Assembly (NCBI RefSeq): GCF_041956535.1
Contig: NW_027192199.1
Location: 62,001-126,000 of the forward strand
Direction of reading: 5' to 3'
DNA from: Calcarisporiella thermophila CBS 279.70
Lineage: Eukaryota > Calcarisporiellomycota
DNA length: 64,000 nt
Shown here: piece after piece, positions 47,873 to 60,900 of the stretch
Position numbering within the stretch: position 1 is the first letter of the stretch
How the letters are laid out: every line of letters begins with the position of its first letter
Program-made: the position numbers and the translations under genes
The notes under the pieces: model-generated
The model's input: the letters and a program-made list of their open reading frames with translations, nothing else
Databases searched by the model: none
Told to the model about the DNA's origin: nothing

Positions 47873-50800
47873 TCACGAACAGCTCTCTGTGCCCGTGTAT
47901 CTTGCCAAATGTCGAATTGAAATAATTTTGAAATCCGCAAAGTTCTTCAACTTCACAATCGCATCATTCGCATCTAGTCCAGCCAGCATACCTAACTCTC
48001 CCTGGTGGTCGCCAAGAATGCATTTGGCCTTGTCGCGTTTCGTGGGGCGCACCGGATCGAGGAACTCGGTGGGTATGATAAGTTCGTGCCCATCTTGCAA
48101 CTTGACGCGGCATGTGCTTGCCGTAGGTACCTCGAGCACTGCACCAGTCTGACCGTCATATGCCCCATCCTGGAACGCGTTACCCCCTCGGCGGACAACC
48201 TTGACCTCGATATCAGTGGTAGCCCAGTCGCCCTCGTCCACATTCTCGTGCACTGAACCGTCCCCTGCGGCTGAATAATCGCCACCAGAGGGCATAAACG
48301 GTGTCGGCGCAACGTGTCCTACGGGTGTGGGGGCTGAAATATTGCCAGGTGTCTTTGCAACAAACATGCTAGGCCCGCCCGAAGGCGCAGGAGTCGGTGC
48401 GCCGACCGGCCCTAGATGATGCCCATATCCAGAAGCAGATGGTGTCGGAGCCGCAAAGTAGGGCGTTGGAGCAGAGTTGGGACCAGGTGTCGGCGGGAAA
48501 TGGGAAGAATAGGGTGCGGTGTTTCCAGGTGTAGGCGCTGCAGTGTATGTGTCCCAATTTGCTGAATTACTTGTAGGCACACCTCCGGTTTGGCCGCCAC
48601 CACCACCGGAAGACACGTCCCCATTACCCCGACTATCGTTTGACCTGGTTGAGGACTGCTTCCACTTATCTCTGGCCGAGGAGCCGAAACTGTCATTGGC
48701 TGATGACGTGCGATTGCTAGCTCCACGCCCTTCCTCCGTGTGGCCTGTTCGTGACCGCGACGATGAGCTCCAATCGTCTCGCTTTGATGAGCTCCTCTCA
48801 TTGTCCCATCCATCTCGCCTAGACGATGAGCTTTTGTCGCCGCCCCAGCCATCGCGACCGGAGCGGTCATTGCTGTTCCAGCTGTCGTCGCCAGATGCAT
48901 GATAAGGTGTACGGTTGCCAACGTCCCACACAGGGGTCTGTGATCCATCCAGGCGATAAGGGTTAGGGGTAGAGCCGCCATGCATTGGTGTACGAGACCC
49001 TGCGGCATTCCAGGCTGGAGTCTGCGACCCTGCTCCACTCCAGGCAGGCGTACGGGAGGAAGACCAAGCGGGAGTTCGCGATCCGGCACCGCCCCAGGCG
49101 GGCGTTTGGGAACCTGCTGCCGGGGTTGATCCCCAGCGATCTTTGGATGCAGCAGGCTCTGGATAGCGGGGAGCAAAATTGTTCCGAGGACCGAATGGCT
49201 CACCGTTTTCAGTAAGTAGCTCGGGCTTGGGCACGCTGACCACCTTGGAATTTGTATGTAACTCGATCCGAGCATGTGTTTCTGAAGTATCCTTCACAAT
49301 GCCAACATAGCCTTTGTACGGGCCGGTAGCAATGCGGACTGTTTGTGAAATTAATGGATCACGACGACCTCGCCCACGCCCTAGACCCACGCCTCCGCGA
49401 CCACCTCGCCCCCTCCCTCGGCCACCCCGAAAATCGTTGCCGCCGGGACGTGCAAAGGTATTTGCAAAGGGATTACTGGCAATAGCGGGGTTCATTGTGT
49501 CAAGCTGTTCACTACGAGCAGCTTTAGGCGTCTGATTCAGCAAGTTGGAGGTATGCACCACAAACACCCCGTAGTTATCGAGTAGCTCTCGCGAGTGTAA
49601 GAACGCATATCCACGGAAAATATGCAAAATCACACCCTTCCGCTCATCTCCATCCAGCTCCTTCACCGTGTCTCCAACCCCAATGCTGATACCCGCCGAA
49701 TCCGCAGCTACGGCAAATTTGGTGTCCTTCTTCGTAATAATCTGGTGGGGCTGGACAGTATGAACGTGACTAAATTGGTCCATTACTCGAAGGGTATCAC
49801 GCTCTACTCTGATGATGACTCCGGAGGTGTGTTGATCTATCTGGACAAAGTCGTGGAGCTCATAGTTAGCAATTCGATTCGCGCCCGAAGACACATCTGC
49901 AGCCTCGCGCAGGTCCTTCGAGAATACCGAAATCTCGCTCATAGTTAAATCGGAGAGCATGGTCACGACATTTTCGTCAATCTTAACGATTAGACCCGTT
50001 TCGTCCTTGTACTGGCCATTGATCACCCTTACATGGTCACCCTCCGAAAAACGTTTACGTAAAAGATGAGGTTTAATGGACCAGAGCTTATGCTGTCCAA
50101 CAATCTGCGGCCGTACAAACACTGAGCCATCTTTCACACTATCAACAATACCGTGCATGTGCATCATCTCTCCCTTTATAACCTCCACATGATCGCCGGG
50201 AACGAATTGACCCACGATGTTAGAGGTAACAGAGGGCGTGAGAGCAGCAACATCAATTCCTTCGTTTTCTTCTCCACCGCCACCCTGAAACTTTGTGACC
50301 TCATCGAGTGTAGGATTTACTTCGTCAAGAATCAGATTTGAAATTTTGACATCCTTTTCAAGGTAGCCGTCTCTGAAAACTTCGTTTCCGTAGGTCACCA
50401 CATTATGTCTCCGGATAACTAGTGACTTGCTCCGCTCCAATTTATCGATCTCCTTAGGGTTGAAAAGCTTTTGAGGTGGGCGCATCCCGAAATTGCTAGT
50501 ATTCTTTTTCCGCTTTGAACCAGGTATTAGTTCTTCTTTTGGCCCCAGGTCCAAGCGAGGGATTAATTTCACGACTACTGAGTCTCCAGATTCGGGGATC
50601 TCTATTATCTGTGCTAGATCTCCTTGATAGAGGCCTCTTCGTATACGAACCCACCGACCAGGTTCAAGATCAACCTCTTTTTTGACTATTTTAAGAACAT
50701 TTACCATGTCTTGAATTGACACAAGTGAGATACTCGACATGTACACTCCCAGCATTCCATTCAGTGCATGCTGAACGTGCGCCAGTTTCCGCGCCTCCAC

Positions 50801-51631
50801 ATACACATAGCCCTTCAAATGGTCGCGGGTGAAAGCAGAGAGTATTTCAAGCGGGTTGTCTGAAAACGCCATTGCTTCAGACTTGCGCATCAACTGTAGC
50901 ACAATATCCCTTTCTTTTCCAGGCTATTAATGTACATGTTTAGATACTGTGATGGCAAATAGGTGAGGCTGAAATCAAAGAGATATTTACCTTGACCTTA
51001 ATAGCCCACAAGTTGGGATCATGTACACTTGGAGCAAGAGCACTTTGGGGAATATGATCGGTTTCTCGTGGAGCACGATGTGTTCTTCTTGCACCGTATT
51101 TGTCTTGAAATCTAGCTGCAATAGCCTCCGCGTCCAGATCTTCCATTTCACCACGACGCCTGTCCAATTCCTGGTGCTTTGCAGCAAGTCGGTTGGCTTC
51201 TGCTTCATCGAGTTCCTCCGCTTCTTCCTGAATAAATCCATCTACAACAATTGGAGAAAGAAACTATTCAGATCGCATGATCACAAAATTAAAAAATAGG
51301 AATTGAGAGATTTACCCTCACGTTCTAAATCGTCGTACTCTTCTTCATCCTCATCGTCGTCCACCTCTGCCTCATCAAGAATGAAGTTATGCATCCTCGA
51401 TTTTTTCTTTGGGCGTTGCTAAAAATACAACATTTTTCAAGTTAGATTCTCCGTAATTAATGAAATTTGGTTGATCAAGCCAATAATTACTGATTCTTCC
51501 TCCTCTTCGTCTTCCTCATCGTCTTCATCACGACCCTCATGAAAATCTTCTTCCTCATCGTTTTGTTCATGGGCATCTTCTTCCTCCTCCTCTTCCTCCC
51601 GCAAATGTTCCTCGTCGTCAGAGTGCGACAT
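47873..51631 (-). CDS. SPT5: transcription elongation factor Spt5 (DSIF large subunit)
   Basis: Four exons (51631-51491, 51418-51316, 51241-50991, 50923-47873), 1181 residues. Order: very acidic N-terminus; HNFILDEAEVDDDEDEEE; the pre-NGN block DLDAEAIAARFQDKY and APSVHDPNLWAIKVK; NGN domain (GYVYVEARKLAHVQ); multiple KOW modules (GRWVRIRRGLYQGDLAQI, GDHVRVINGQYKDETG, GPYKGYVGIVKD); an RGG/GR patch; then a C-terminal repeat region with G-S-[RQ]-T-P-A-W units and TAPTPG-like repeats. The TPAW repeats are the CTR phosphorylated by Cdk9. With Spt4 it clamps RNA polymerase II. Head to head with FCP1. Confidence 0.95.
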
Positions 51632-51900
51632 TTTGGGTAGGATAAGTTTAGGTGTGGGGATTAAGAAGTGAACAGAGATAATAGGTTTTTATGGGCTCCT
51701 CGATTCGCGGTCTAGTTTCATTGTTGACGTTGCATTAATGGCGCAGTTTCCCCGGTGTGAATTGTTCGCGTTTTTGTGTATAAAAGGGGTCGATTTTTCT
51801 TCCTCTTGTCCATTTTTCTAATTTTTTTTCACATTTATTCCTTCTTCTTTCTTTTTCTCTTTATATATGTTTTATTCATCACGGAAACTCGAATGTTGCA
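51632..51900. promoter_or_regulatory. bidirectional promoter SPT5 / FCP1
   Basis: 269 bp between two divergent start codons; a long T/C-rich tract (about 51795-51870) precedes the FCP1 ATG. Confidence 0.5.
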
Positions 51901-54900
51901 ATGAGCGAATCTTGTCGTCATCCCGTGCAGTTAAATCAAATGTGTGCGGTGTGTGGAAAGGATCTATCACAGTAAGATTAATAATAGATCTCTCCGCTTG
52001 AAATCGAAAGTCAGAACAATTTGTGTTCATGTTGTCTTTATGTTCTACACCTCTAGTCTATCAGCAGATCCAGAACACGCTACCATCAGCATGTCTCATG
52101 ATGTCTCTGGATTAATGGTTACTCAAGAGGTACTTTGGAGTCTTATTTATCGGTTAATAAATCCATAATCCCTTATCTTGACTAAATATTGTTATTCCTC
52201 CTATAATAGGAAGCGGAACGTTTGGAAATAGAGACTGCCCAACGCTTACTTGGCGAGCGTAAGCTCTCACTTATTGTGGATTTGGACCAAACTATTATTC
52301 ACGCTACTGTCGATCCCACTGCGGGCGAGTGGAAGTCGGATGAAAAAAATATCAATCATCCAGCAACTAAAGTAACTTGGTTTTGCAGCTTCGAACTCGA
52401 TAGTATGCCGCATGTTTATTAAAATCGGGAAACTCACTTTAATAGGATATTTGTGAATTTACATTACCTGATGGGCCAACGGTTTATTACGTCAAGCTCC
52501 GGTAAGCACCCGCTAGTTATCGCTATATCTCGCGAATTTAATTGTCTAACTAATATATCACCATTTTTAGACCCGGTCTACAGGAGTTTTTAAGAGAAAT
52601 AACACAGATCTATGAACTCCACATATATACCATGGGTACAAGAAACTATGCTCAGGCGGTTGCAGATCAAATTGACCCGGAGGGCAAATATTTTGGGGGT
52701 CGTATACTCTCCCGGGATGAAAGTGGCAGTATGACACAGAAAAATATCCAGCGACTGTTTCCTTGTGACACGTCAATGGTCGTTGTTATAGATGACCGTG
52801 CCGATGTCTGGCAGTGGTCGCCTAATTTAATCAAAGTACAACCCTGTAAGTTCGCGCTCTTATGACATTGATAAGACATCTCTGTCTAATACTCTTAATC
52901 TAATTCTATTAGATGATTTTTTCGTTGGAATCGGAGATATCAATGCAGCGTTTATTCCCAGCCAGGTGACTTTGATATTTTATCTTTCTCTACCCATTTT
53001 ATCTCGAGAATCTTACAGATTACTTTAATAGTCAAACACATGGTCCTCGTCAGAAGCTAGTGCAAAATCAAGCGCAAAAGGATCGAATGGAGTAACTGCA
53101 CAAAATAATAAACCTACGACACCTCAACGAGTCGATTCTCAAGCGGATATTGCGAATGGCGATCAGGGTCAGTTATACTCTGCCGAATATGTGTATTTAA
53201 CTTTCTTTTAATTTCAAGAGCATTATTTAGAGCCGGCCGATGAAGAAATTCTTCTTGCACAACAGCAAGAACAGGACCGAATGATGGAAGAGCAAAAACA
53301 GAGTAGGCCTTTGCTTCAGCGTCAACAGCAGAGGGAAGACCAGAGACCGGTGCTCGTTGATGATGATCAAGAACTCTCACGGTTAATGAACGTAAATATA
53401 ATACTATTTTGATGTTATATATCTATTGCTTTTGCTCATACATTTTTTCAGTTATTAAAAACAGTCCATCAACGGTTCTATGAGGCCCATGAAGCTTGGG
53501 TGAATAAAACAGCTCTGTTTGAAGATCAATCCAAGCCAGATGTGAAAAATATTATCAGCGACCTAAAATCACGTGTACTGCAGAATGTTCATATATTATT
53601 CAGTGGTGTAATACCGCTTGAACAGAACCCGAAATAGTGAGTGAAGTCAAATTTTATGAATGTTTTTTTATCCCTCATTAACACGTTTTGACATTGTATA
53701 TAGCTCAGAAATCTGGCAGTTGGCGAACAGTTTTGGTGCTCAATGTTGGTTAGAGTTGAACCCGCGAGTAACCCATGTGGTCGCAGCAAGGGTAAGCTTA
53801 ACTTCAATCGGCATATATACCTTGTCGTGAGCTATATTGGCATATTCTCTCTAAATTAGCCTGGCACAGCAAAAGTAAATGCCGCTAGGAAGCGAGAAGG
53901 AGTTGCTATTATTCGCCCTGAGTGGTATAGTATTCTCTCTTTTGATTGCCTTGGTGTTTTCCTACGGCTTTCTTTCCCTCTTAGCTGCTTCCGATAAAGT
54001 TAGCATCATATTCACGCTTGAAGATTCTCTTTTTTAGTGTGAAAGTACTGATGATTTGACGCTACTTTGAGGATCACGAGAAAGGAGTTGAAAGCACTGG
54101 GCATGTGTATCCTTCATGTGCTTAATTTTGCCTTTGCTGTAGGCTTATTGATTCCATAAACCGATGGGAGCGTCAGGACGAAGCTCGTTATTTTCTTGAC
54201 TTCGGCCGCGAAGCAAGGGGGACTGAAACCCCGGGTACTGGGAATGAAGATGAAACCCCCACTGGAAAGGTGATTGACGAGCATCATGACTATAATAACG
54301 ATGAGAATGAGCAGCCCTTTGTGATCAATGACGAAGAAATCAACGAACACATGCAGCGCATTGATTGGGATGATGTCGACCGAGAGGTCCAAGAATTTCT
54401 CGACGAATCTGGCGATGATACTAGCAACTACAATACAGACGATGATATGACCGATGAGCTGAGCTCGAAATTGCGGGAAAAAAATAGAGGTGTACGGCGG
54501 CATCGTTCGGAAATGGAGCAAGGCGTCCCAGAGTCCCGTCTTGCCAAACGGATACGTCTTTTGCGTATGCGCCGCTCACAACTCTCGTCTTCGTTTACGC
54601 CGGACGTAGATGACGATCTGCCTAAAGGGGAAGAAACGCCAGAGTTGCCTGTAGAGGATAGAGCTCATGATACCAATGATGAAGAAAATGGCGTTTCCGA
54701 TTATGGGGATGGGGATTCGGACTACACTGATGAGGAGAGTGGTGCAAGCACGCGGCGGCATAGGCGTAACTCCGACGACGAAGATGAGGATGCAGATGCA
54801 GAAGACGATAGCAATGAAGCAGAAGGGGAGGAGGATGACGACGAAGACGAAGAGGGGGATGATGGTGACCAAGAAAATGAGAAGGGTGATGATGACGATA

Positions 54901-54992
54901 ACGACGATGACGATGGGGATGAGGAATTCTTGGACGATTTGACTAATGCGTTAGAGGCAGAATTAGGAGAAGAAGACAATGATGCCAGCTAG
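51901..54992 (+). CDS. FCP1: RNA polymerase II CTD phosphatase Fcp1
   Basis: Multi-exon: 51901-51971, 52057-52129, 52210-52371, 52446-52501, 52571-52845, 52913-52965, then further exons to a stop at 54990-54992. A CRHPVQLNQMCAVCGKDL segment opens the protein. The FCP homology domain carries the catalytic DLDQT (DxDxT), YVKLRPGLQEFL, YTMGTRNYA, and VVIDDRADVW. A BRCT domain follows (WQLANSFGA, THVVAAR, and after the next splice IRPEW). The C-terminus is extremely acidic, with long Asp/Glu runs and GDDGD-like repeats, as in known Fcp1 tails that bind TFIIF/Rap74. It removes Ser2/Ser5 phosphates from the polymerase CTD to recycle the enzyme. The first methionine follows a T-rich leader. Confidence 0.92.
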
Positions 54993-55557
54993 ATAACCCC
55001 TTGGAACTGTCTGGATATTACCTAGTATAATAAGAGTGTTTTGTAACATTTCTTTTTACAATGATTGTAATTACTGCTTGACTGACCCTTTTATTATGTG
55101 TGTTTTTTTTTTTCCTTTCATAACCATCCCGCCTGTTTGTATTTAGCTGACATGTCATCTCCCTTTTCCTCTTATCTCTTTTTTCTATTTCGGGTGTATT
55201 TTGCTTCTTTTGCTGTCCAATTTTTGAACCCTCCATTGTTATTCTTTTTTATATCTGCATCTTTGTCTTTTGTAAGATAGGTTTTGATTTGACGCTCTGC
55301 TTTTTCTGCTGCTTTGCTTTCATTAGTTTTTTATTTTTATTTTCCTTATTCATCTGTACGCTTTATTTTTTCTATTTTATGTCTTCGATTATTTTTATTT
55401 TTTTATTTGGTTCAATATAGTGTGGATTCTAATTAACCTCATTTAATAAGCCCTGTTTTTTTTATTGTGATGCTAAAATATATATTTATTCACAGTTCTC
55501 AGTTGGAAAAGAAAAGAGAAAAGAAAAGAGAAAAGAAAATAACACCCCATCCCCTTT
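54993..55557. other. convergent T-rich spacer
   Basis: 3' flanks of FCP1 and RPT5; very T-rich on the plus strand. No gene seen. Confidence 0.55.
55506..55540. repeat. GAAAAGA-type purine repeat
   Basis: GAAAAGAAAAGA-like units repeated about three times, immediately 3' of RPT5; simple repeat. Confidence 0.7.
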
Positions 55558-57092
55558 TCAAGCATAGTATTGCAGCGAGAGCTTCTTCTTTGCTTGAACC
55601 TCCTGTACTCCCTCCATGAAGTCCTCGTGACAGAGTTCCGATGCACCGCGCCGTAGCGCAATCATCCCGGCCTCTACACAAACGGCCTTCAACTGAGCAC
55701 CGTTGAACTCGTCTGTGCATCGAGCTAATTCCTCATAATTGACCTCTGCGCCCACCGTCATCTTGCGAGAGTGAATCTGCAAAATACGCGCGCGAGCCTC
55801 CTCGTTTGGCAGGGGGAACTCGATCTTCCGGTCGAGACGGCCAGAGCGGAGCAGTGCCGGGTCAAGGATGTCGATTCGATTTGTGGCGGCAATGACCTTG
55901 ATACGGTCATCAGAGCTAAATCCATCGAGTTGATTCAGGAGCTCCAACATGGTACGCTGCACCTCACGATCACCGCTCTTTTCGCTGTCAAATCGCTTGG
56001 TTCCGATTGCATCCAACTCATCGATGAAGATGATAGCAGGCGATTTTTCCTTAGCAAGATTGAATGCGTCGCGAACCATCTTTGCACCGTCACCAATGAA
56101 CATTTGTACAAGCTGAGGGCCCGCAAGTTTGAGAAAGGTGGAGTTGGTCTGCGCAGCACATGCACGTGCGAGCAACGTCTTACCCGTACCCGGAGGACCG
56201 TACATCAGCACACCCTTAGGAGGCTTGATTCCCAAATTCTTGAAGCGATCAGCGTGCGTCATCGGCAACACAATGGCCTCCACAAGCTCCTCAATTTGCT
56301 TGTCAAGGCCACCAATGTCATTATAATCTTCAGTTGGGCGCTCCACCACCTCCATTGCTTTGACTCTTGAATCATATCTGTGCAACGTTCCAAAGTGGTC
56401 AGCAATTGATTTACGAAGGTAAACGCCGCATTTTTAACTTACTCTGCAGGGAGACAATCTAAGACAAGGTAGCTATCTTTGTTCACACCAATCAGATCTC
56501 CAGGCTTGAGAGTTGCAGGGTCTACAAGTCCGATTAGTGGCAAGAATATAGTCTAATTTTTGACGGGGAATTACATTTAGTATGCTTTCATGAAAACAAT
56601 AACTAGGCTAAAATTACCTGTCGCGTGGAAGTTTTAATCACAGCGCATTTGCCTTTACGTTGTGAATCCAGATCGACATTTGCTCCTTCCTCTTCTTCAG
56701 CATCGGCAGGATCCATGTCCAACAACTAAACATTTATACAGTATTGAAAAACTATAATGAACGCTGTGTAATTTACTGTATAAATTCGATCCTACGTACC
56801 TCAACAATGTTGCCTACCAAGTAGGGAAGTTGCTTGTTCATCTTGATCTTTTCTTTATTGTCTTTGATCTTTTCCTTCATGTTATTCTGTTCATGTTGTA
56901 GGCGCATAAATTCTGACTTCATCACCTATTCGATATTTGTATAAGAAAAAAAATCAATATCGTTAATATGCCACTCAATCGAATTACCTTGATCTCGTTA
57001 TCCAATAATCTAGTTCTGTTAATGATGTCCTCAGTGTTCGCCCTCAGAATCTCTGGGCCGAGATCATTGTCAAGATCCTCCAAAGAAGCCAT
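55558..57092 (-). CDS. RPT5: 26S proteasome AAA-ATPase subunit Rpt5 (PSMC3)
   Basis: Five exons (57092-56988, 56925-56800, 56725-56618, 56552-56443, 56377-55558), 422 residues. N-terminal coiled coil ([19 protein letters not shown]), OB domain ([15 protein letters not shown]), then AAA+ core: Walker A GPPGTGKT, Walker [12 protein letters not shown], sensor 1 AATNR, and an arginine-finger region RSGRLDRK. The C-terminus ends LSLQYYA, the HbYX-type tail (YYA) by which Rpt5 docks into the 20S alpha ring; this identifies Rpt5 among the six Rpt subunits. Length and intron phases are normal. Essential for opening the 20S gate and unfolding substrates. Confidence 0.96.
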
Positions 57093-57921
57093 AGTTGTTT
57101 TTCCCTTCTATTGATGATAAGTGAGGGAAATGAAATAGATTATTTCTATAGTTAAAAAGTAAGCTGACGCGTTCAAGGTCGCTTGAATTTGAAATTTGTT
57201 GAGGGCAATTTCTATATTTGAATCCAAACGAGAAATCAATTAGTAACTCAGTGTTTTAATACTTAGACTTCGTAGAGGAATAATAGGAAATACCATTAAG
57301 TCTCCACACAAGGACATCGCAATGGGATCAGCTAGCTTTAATAAATACTAAAATGAAGTCCACGTCTATTTCAGCACCTGAAACTTATGTATGTAGTGGA
57401 TATTAATGCAAAGTATTTTCTTTATCTTCGAATTTTCGAATGTAAATTAGATTGCAAGTTTATCTGAGTAGAACTGAGTATATATGTAATATTACGATGT
57501 TTTTATTTGTATATCCCCAAAGATTACGATTAAAGCCAAAGATATATGCTACTCTGCATAAACTGAAGATCTTTAAAAAAGAGCACTCTGCGTAGTCACA
57601 AAATTTAAAGTTCACCAGGAATGAGAAAGCTTTTATTTTTATTTATTGAGTGACAGAGAGAAGAAATGTGGGGCCTAAATCAAACAGAAATATTTTGTTA
57701 TAAGAAATGCATAAAAATAAACAAAATAACGTTTTCACCTATAAATATAACCTGCTTCGGTCATCATTTGTGACGTGGCAGTTACAAATAAAATAGATCA
57801 GAAATGAATATAAGGTCACTAAATAAAAGAATGCTAGCACAGCAATGCCAAATAATGATAAGCATAAATAACAAGCGGATTGTAGGAAAATAAATTAGAT
57901 CCAATAGCGGGGCTCGCGAGT
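57093..57921. other. AT-rich intergenic between channel 3' end and RPT5 promoter
   Basis: No recognisable gene. It holds the RPT5 promoter and the 3' flank of the channel gene. Confidence 0.55.
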
Positions 57922-60900
57922 TTATATGAAGTCAAATGTTTTTTCTCCTATCACATACACCTGGTCTGTTTCCTGCAGAATCGTGCGGCGGGTCGGATTG
58001 CAATAGACATATGATGATAAGTGCTGCTTGTGTACTGCGCGGCGGTAGAGCCCCAGTGGCACAGTATTGTATTCACGGAGCAATGCGGTAAAGAGAGTTG
58101 CATACGTAGCTCCGACGTAGCGAGGCGAAATCTTAATCATGAAAAGATGGCCATGTTGCAGTGCGTCAACTTTGTCATTGTTAAAAGAGCCAGAAAGGGT
58201 TTCAGGCACATGGCTGAAAACGAGTTGTTCAACTTCGAATAAAAAGCGTTTGTTTCCCATTTAGAGGGACTATTGATATACTGAAAGAAATTGAGCGGAA
58301 GCTTACCAATAGAGAGCATATGCCGGTTGTAGTAGCTATTACCGAAATAAAGTCAGTTTAATTCTGAGAGCTTAAACGACAGTTGGTCTAATTACCATTG
58401 GCAAATCAGTGTGTCCAACATTGTCTTTGAATACACATTGCCGGACATGAAAGAAGGACGAACCATAGCTTGCGCGTTCACATCTGATGTCTGAATTGTG
58501 TCACTCTCTCCTACGAGCTTGAACGAGTCACGATGGATGCATTCCACCACCATGAAAAAGTCGTCATCTTCCTCGGAACGCAATGCTTCAACATTAAGAG
58601 CGGTAAGTAGCGCAGAGGAATCAGCAGTACGGAGTGAAGCACTATAGAGGAAATACACTAATAAGATTTCTGGATTTTAAGAAAAGTTCAAAGGTTGCCC
58701 AAACACCGACCTTCCGTATTGCTTGGAATTTGCCAGAACGATACACTTCTTCGCGTGTTGGACTCCGGCTCTATATAGATCTTTTCGCACCATTGGACTT
58801 CCTTTTACCAAGAATACACCGCCAAACTTCTGAAGCCGGATCGACAGCTCATCGGGCGGAGACGCCGGGCAAAGGATCACAACTGGCATATCAGGGTCTC
58901 TTGCACGCTTCGCTCTGACACATCCTATTAAAATATCAATGGAGCTGTGGAACGAGGGGCTAGGGTCACAGATCAACAAGTGGTTCTTCACCCCGTCCAC
59001 ACAGGGTAGATCGAGTAATTTAGCAGCATTTTTAGCATCTCGTAAATTCTGTGCCTGCACTGCCTTTCCGGTAAGTTGAGGGTCGAGCAATTTTTCGGAA
59101 GCAGGAGTGGCCGGCCTAGTGAGGGAGAGTTTCGAACCAGAATCAGAGCCCACGTCTATCTCCTCTTCGTCCGACAAGTTCGGTCGAAAGATCAAGCCGG
59201 ATTTTTGTGTAGGCGTATTTTGGGGAACCTCGGAACTGTCTTCCAATTCCGCAGTAGAGTCTGACGAGAGAGGAACAGAAGTTTTTGTTGACCCGTAGGA
59301 GATATTCATCCCAGCCGTCAAGGAACTTGGCCCTGATTCTTGCATTTCACTTTCCACACGCACGCTCTCCAATAGAGAATCCGTCTCTAGAGGGTCGTCA
59401 CGTTGGCTGTCCAGGGATACTATTCTTGCAGCCGTCTCTGCACAATCCGATATCACAAATCCAACTTCTTCACCCTCAATCACATAGTTTGACGGGTTAA
59501 TGTATACCGAGAATCCTGATCCTGTGGTAGCAAGCTTCGGGTTGGATTTGTGGTAGAGCCCAATTGCGAAGAGGGTTGCTCCAAAATGCATATAGATGAT
59601 CTCAGCAGAGGCGGCGAAAGTGAGGCCGGTAAAGCGCTCCGAAAAACTTATTGGATATATCTCCATTGAGGCTCCATTCACATACTCTTCAGCCCAGGCC
59701 AGATCTGGGCGGCACTTTATACCGTCTTGCAGGTCTTGTCGTGTCTCATCGGTAATTGAGGTGGTGAGCAGCAGAACTAGCGAAGAAAATCCCGGAATAA
59801 GCACGGATTGTGATAATAAGCCCATGTTCAGTTCGTTCAGGCATACAACATCTTTCGCTAGTTTAAAAAGAATTATTCCATTAGCCTCTTTAACACTTTC
59901 TTCATATACGGGACGTCAGAAGATACAAAAATAAAAAAAAGAAGATCCTTTACCCAGGAAGTCAAAGTGCGGCACATTTTCAGGAAGATGTACTTGCGCA
60001 TAGAGTTTTAGATGGCGATTGAACTTTTTCATGGCTAGCGCACGCATCACCTGCTCTGCGTCCTCATCGCGAGCATCTTCCTCTTCTATAAACTTGGATG
60101 CTACAAAAATGCGGCTTTAGCGCTGTGTGCCTTGACCTTCTCCAAACTACGGAACGAGGTGGCAGAGCCCTTCACATAGTGGACACGCGTACAGTAGGCG
60201 GGATCCTGTAGTAGCAGGCCGAGTTCTTCTGAGGGCTCGTTCGAGTTCAGAATCACGACTTGCGTGTTCACCGTGCTAAGCCCGTGATCGGTGGAGAAGA
60301 ATTCACGCAGCCAATAAATTAGACTTTGAATGTCAATCGGGCCACCAATCAGAATGTGCGATTTCCCTTTTTGAGGTTTAAAAGAGTGCTCATATTTGGA
60401 TTTGCGAGAGATAAGATTTAGAAGCTCGCTAAGGTTAGTAGGGATAAAGATAGCCCCGCAAATCTAAAAATAGAGTGTTATTATGGGTCGAGATCACTGT
60501 TGACGATCATTATCTCCCAGACCGGAGATCTAAGTTAAAAAATCAAAAACTATAGACGTACCATCACATACAAGATGACCATGCGATTAAATGAATTGTC
60601 AGGCATAATGTTCGTCGACATACCGGTGGTGCTCGACACAGTCGTGAAGAAAAAGGCATCATAGAACGAGATGACTTTATCCGTTTTCGATTGCTTGTAT
60701 GTAACAATATGTACCAAACTCGTTACGGTGAGCAGCGTGAACAGAATAGCCAAACCTAGCTGCAAGCCTTTGCGCATGATAAGTGAGAGATAGAAGAGAC
60801 CATTCTGCACTGGAGCCAGGCAGTTGCGAAAGGATGAATGGAGACGCATGAACCGAAAAGGATATATGTAGACGATATATCCCGCAGACATGTATGTATG

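Noticed and set aside
48412-49275. 287-codon minus-strand frame within SPT5
   Set aside because: Out-of-frame shadow of the repetitive SPT5 C-terminal region.
54722-54979. Ser-rich minus-strand frame
   Set aside because: Antisense of the Asp/Glu-rich FCP1 tail; poly-Ser results from reading GAT/GAC repeats in reverse.
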